Below, piece after piece: positions 63,784-64,000 of a stretch of DNA of 64,000 nucleotides. The number at the start of each line of letters is the position of its first letter. Position 1 is the stretch's first letter. The notes beneath the pieces are model-generated. The model did no database searches, was not told where the DNA came from, and saw only the letters and a list, made by a program, of their open reading frames with translations. The position numbers and the translations under genes were made by a program. Origin of the DNA: Nocardia sp. MH4 (GTDB taxonomy: Bacteria > Actinomycetota > Actinomycetes > Mycobacteriales > Mycobacteriaceae); NCBI RefSeq assembly GCF_019266065.1, contig NZ_LPNR01000112.1:434001-498000 (forward strand), written 5' to 3'.

Positions 63784-64000
63784 GGATCGTGGTCGACGCG
63801 GACCTGTGCCAAGGGCACGGCGTGTGCCAGGACGAGGCGCCCACGATCTTCACCGTGCCCAAGCACGGCACGGTCCAGATCACCGATCCCACGCCCGCCC
63901 CGTCGGAACACGGTGCCGTCCAGGCCGCGATCCGCTGGTGTCCCACCCGAGCATTGTCGATCGCCGACGATGCCGACTCCCCACCGAAAGGCACGGACTG
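63780..64000 (+). CDS. [3Fe-4S]-type ferredoxin (cut or ending at window edge)
   Basis: At least 73 residues: RIVVDADLCQGHGVCQDEAPTIFTV, then KHGTVQITDP and IRWCPTRALSIADD. The cysteines Cys9, Cys15 and the one in WCPTRAL fit the C-x5-C...C-P pattern of 3Fe-4S ferredoxins that reduce P450s. It is the counterpart of Rv0763c, the CYP51 electron donor in M. tuberculosis, and ATGA-overlaps the SDR. No stop is seen before base 64000; the final bases TG may be the first two of a stop. Probably serves CYP51, CYP123 and CYP125 alike. Confidence 0.9.
   Translation, partial: MRIVVDADLCQGHGVCQDEAPTIFTVPKHGTVQITDPTPAPSEHGAVQAAIRWCPTRALSIADDADSPPKGTD

Noticed and set aside
1..64000. tRNA or rRNA genes, insertion sequences, integrases, CRISPR arrays, prophage
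   Set aside because: I saw no cloverleaf, transposase, repeat-spacer array or phage gene; the region looks like stable chromosome.

Overview
This is high-GC DNA from a mycolic-acid-containing actinomycete, most likely Nocardia or a close relative. The evidence is a complete Mce/YrbE lipid importer, close relatives of mycobacterial CYP51, CYP123 and CYP125, F420-type LLM oxidoreductases, a PE-PPE-domain hydrolase, many TetR regulators, frequent GTG/TTG starts, and 1- or 4-base stop/start overlaps inside operons. I saw no tRNA, rRNA, insertion sequence or CRISPR array.

Left part (1-18 kb): the end of a GAF-type regulator; a crotonase; a molybdate uptake operon led by an HTH/TOBE regulator; a small secreted protein; a flavin monooxygenase set (StyA-like enzyme, NtaA-like enzyme, SfnB/DszC-like enzyme) divergent from an MFS transporter and a CPWA-type glutathionyl-hydroquinone-reductase relative; a GNAT; a rifamycin phosphotransferase (rph); an NAD+ DNA ligase that looks like a second LigA; and an M48 protease. 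Convergent pairs are separated by strong hairpins.

Middle (18-41 kb): an SMR guanidinium exporter behind a clear guanidine-III riboswitch; a secreted PE-PPE-type hydrolase; a methyltransferase remnant; a PHA-synthase-like hydrolase; SDR/TetR; a VOC-NTF2-SDR-LLM operon; an HdeA/B-like secreted protein; IclR divergent from SDR plus a DapB-like oxidoreductase; a cyclase; DinB; CsbD; a YbdK-type ligase; an AI-2E-family permease; a Baeyer-Villiger-type monooxygenase divergent from AraC; TetR divergent from an MpaB-family oxygenase; and a PucR regulator.

Right part (41-64 kb): the most interesting region. It holds orthologues of the M. tuberculosis Rv0763c-Rv0771 neighbourhood: aldehyde dehydrogenase, SDR, beta-hydroxyacid-type dehydrogenase, carboxymuconolactone decarboxylase-like protein, TetR, CYP51, CYP123, SDR and ferredoxin. 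Here this block is split. A CYP125-type steroid hydroxylase, a glycosyltransferase/methyltransferase/toroid-protein unit and a whole yrbEAB-mceABCDEF-mam operon lie between CYP51 and CYP123. A repeated operator built from TGTC/GACA half-sites (core TCCAGACACATGTCC) precedes the aldehyde dehydrogenase, two paralogous TetR genes, CYP51 and CYP123, and in weaker form the Mce operon. I infer one TetR regulon coupling import of a sterol-like lipid to its oxidation. Import, P450 oxidation with the terminal ferredoxin, and alcohol/aldehyde oxidation by the SDRs and aldehyde dehydrogenase would form one route; the substrate cannot be read from the sequence.
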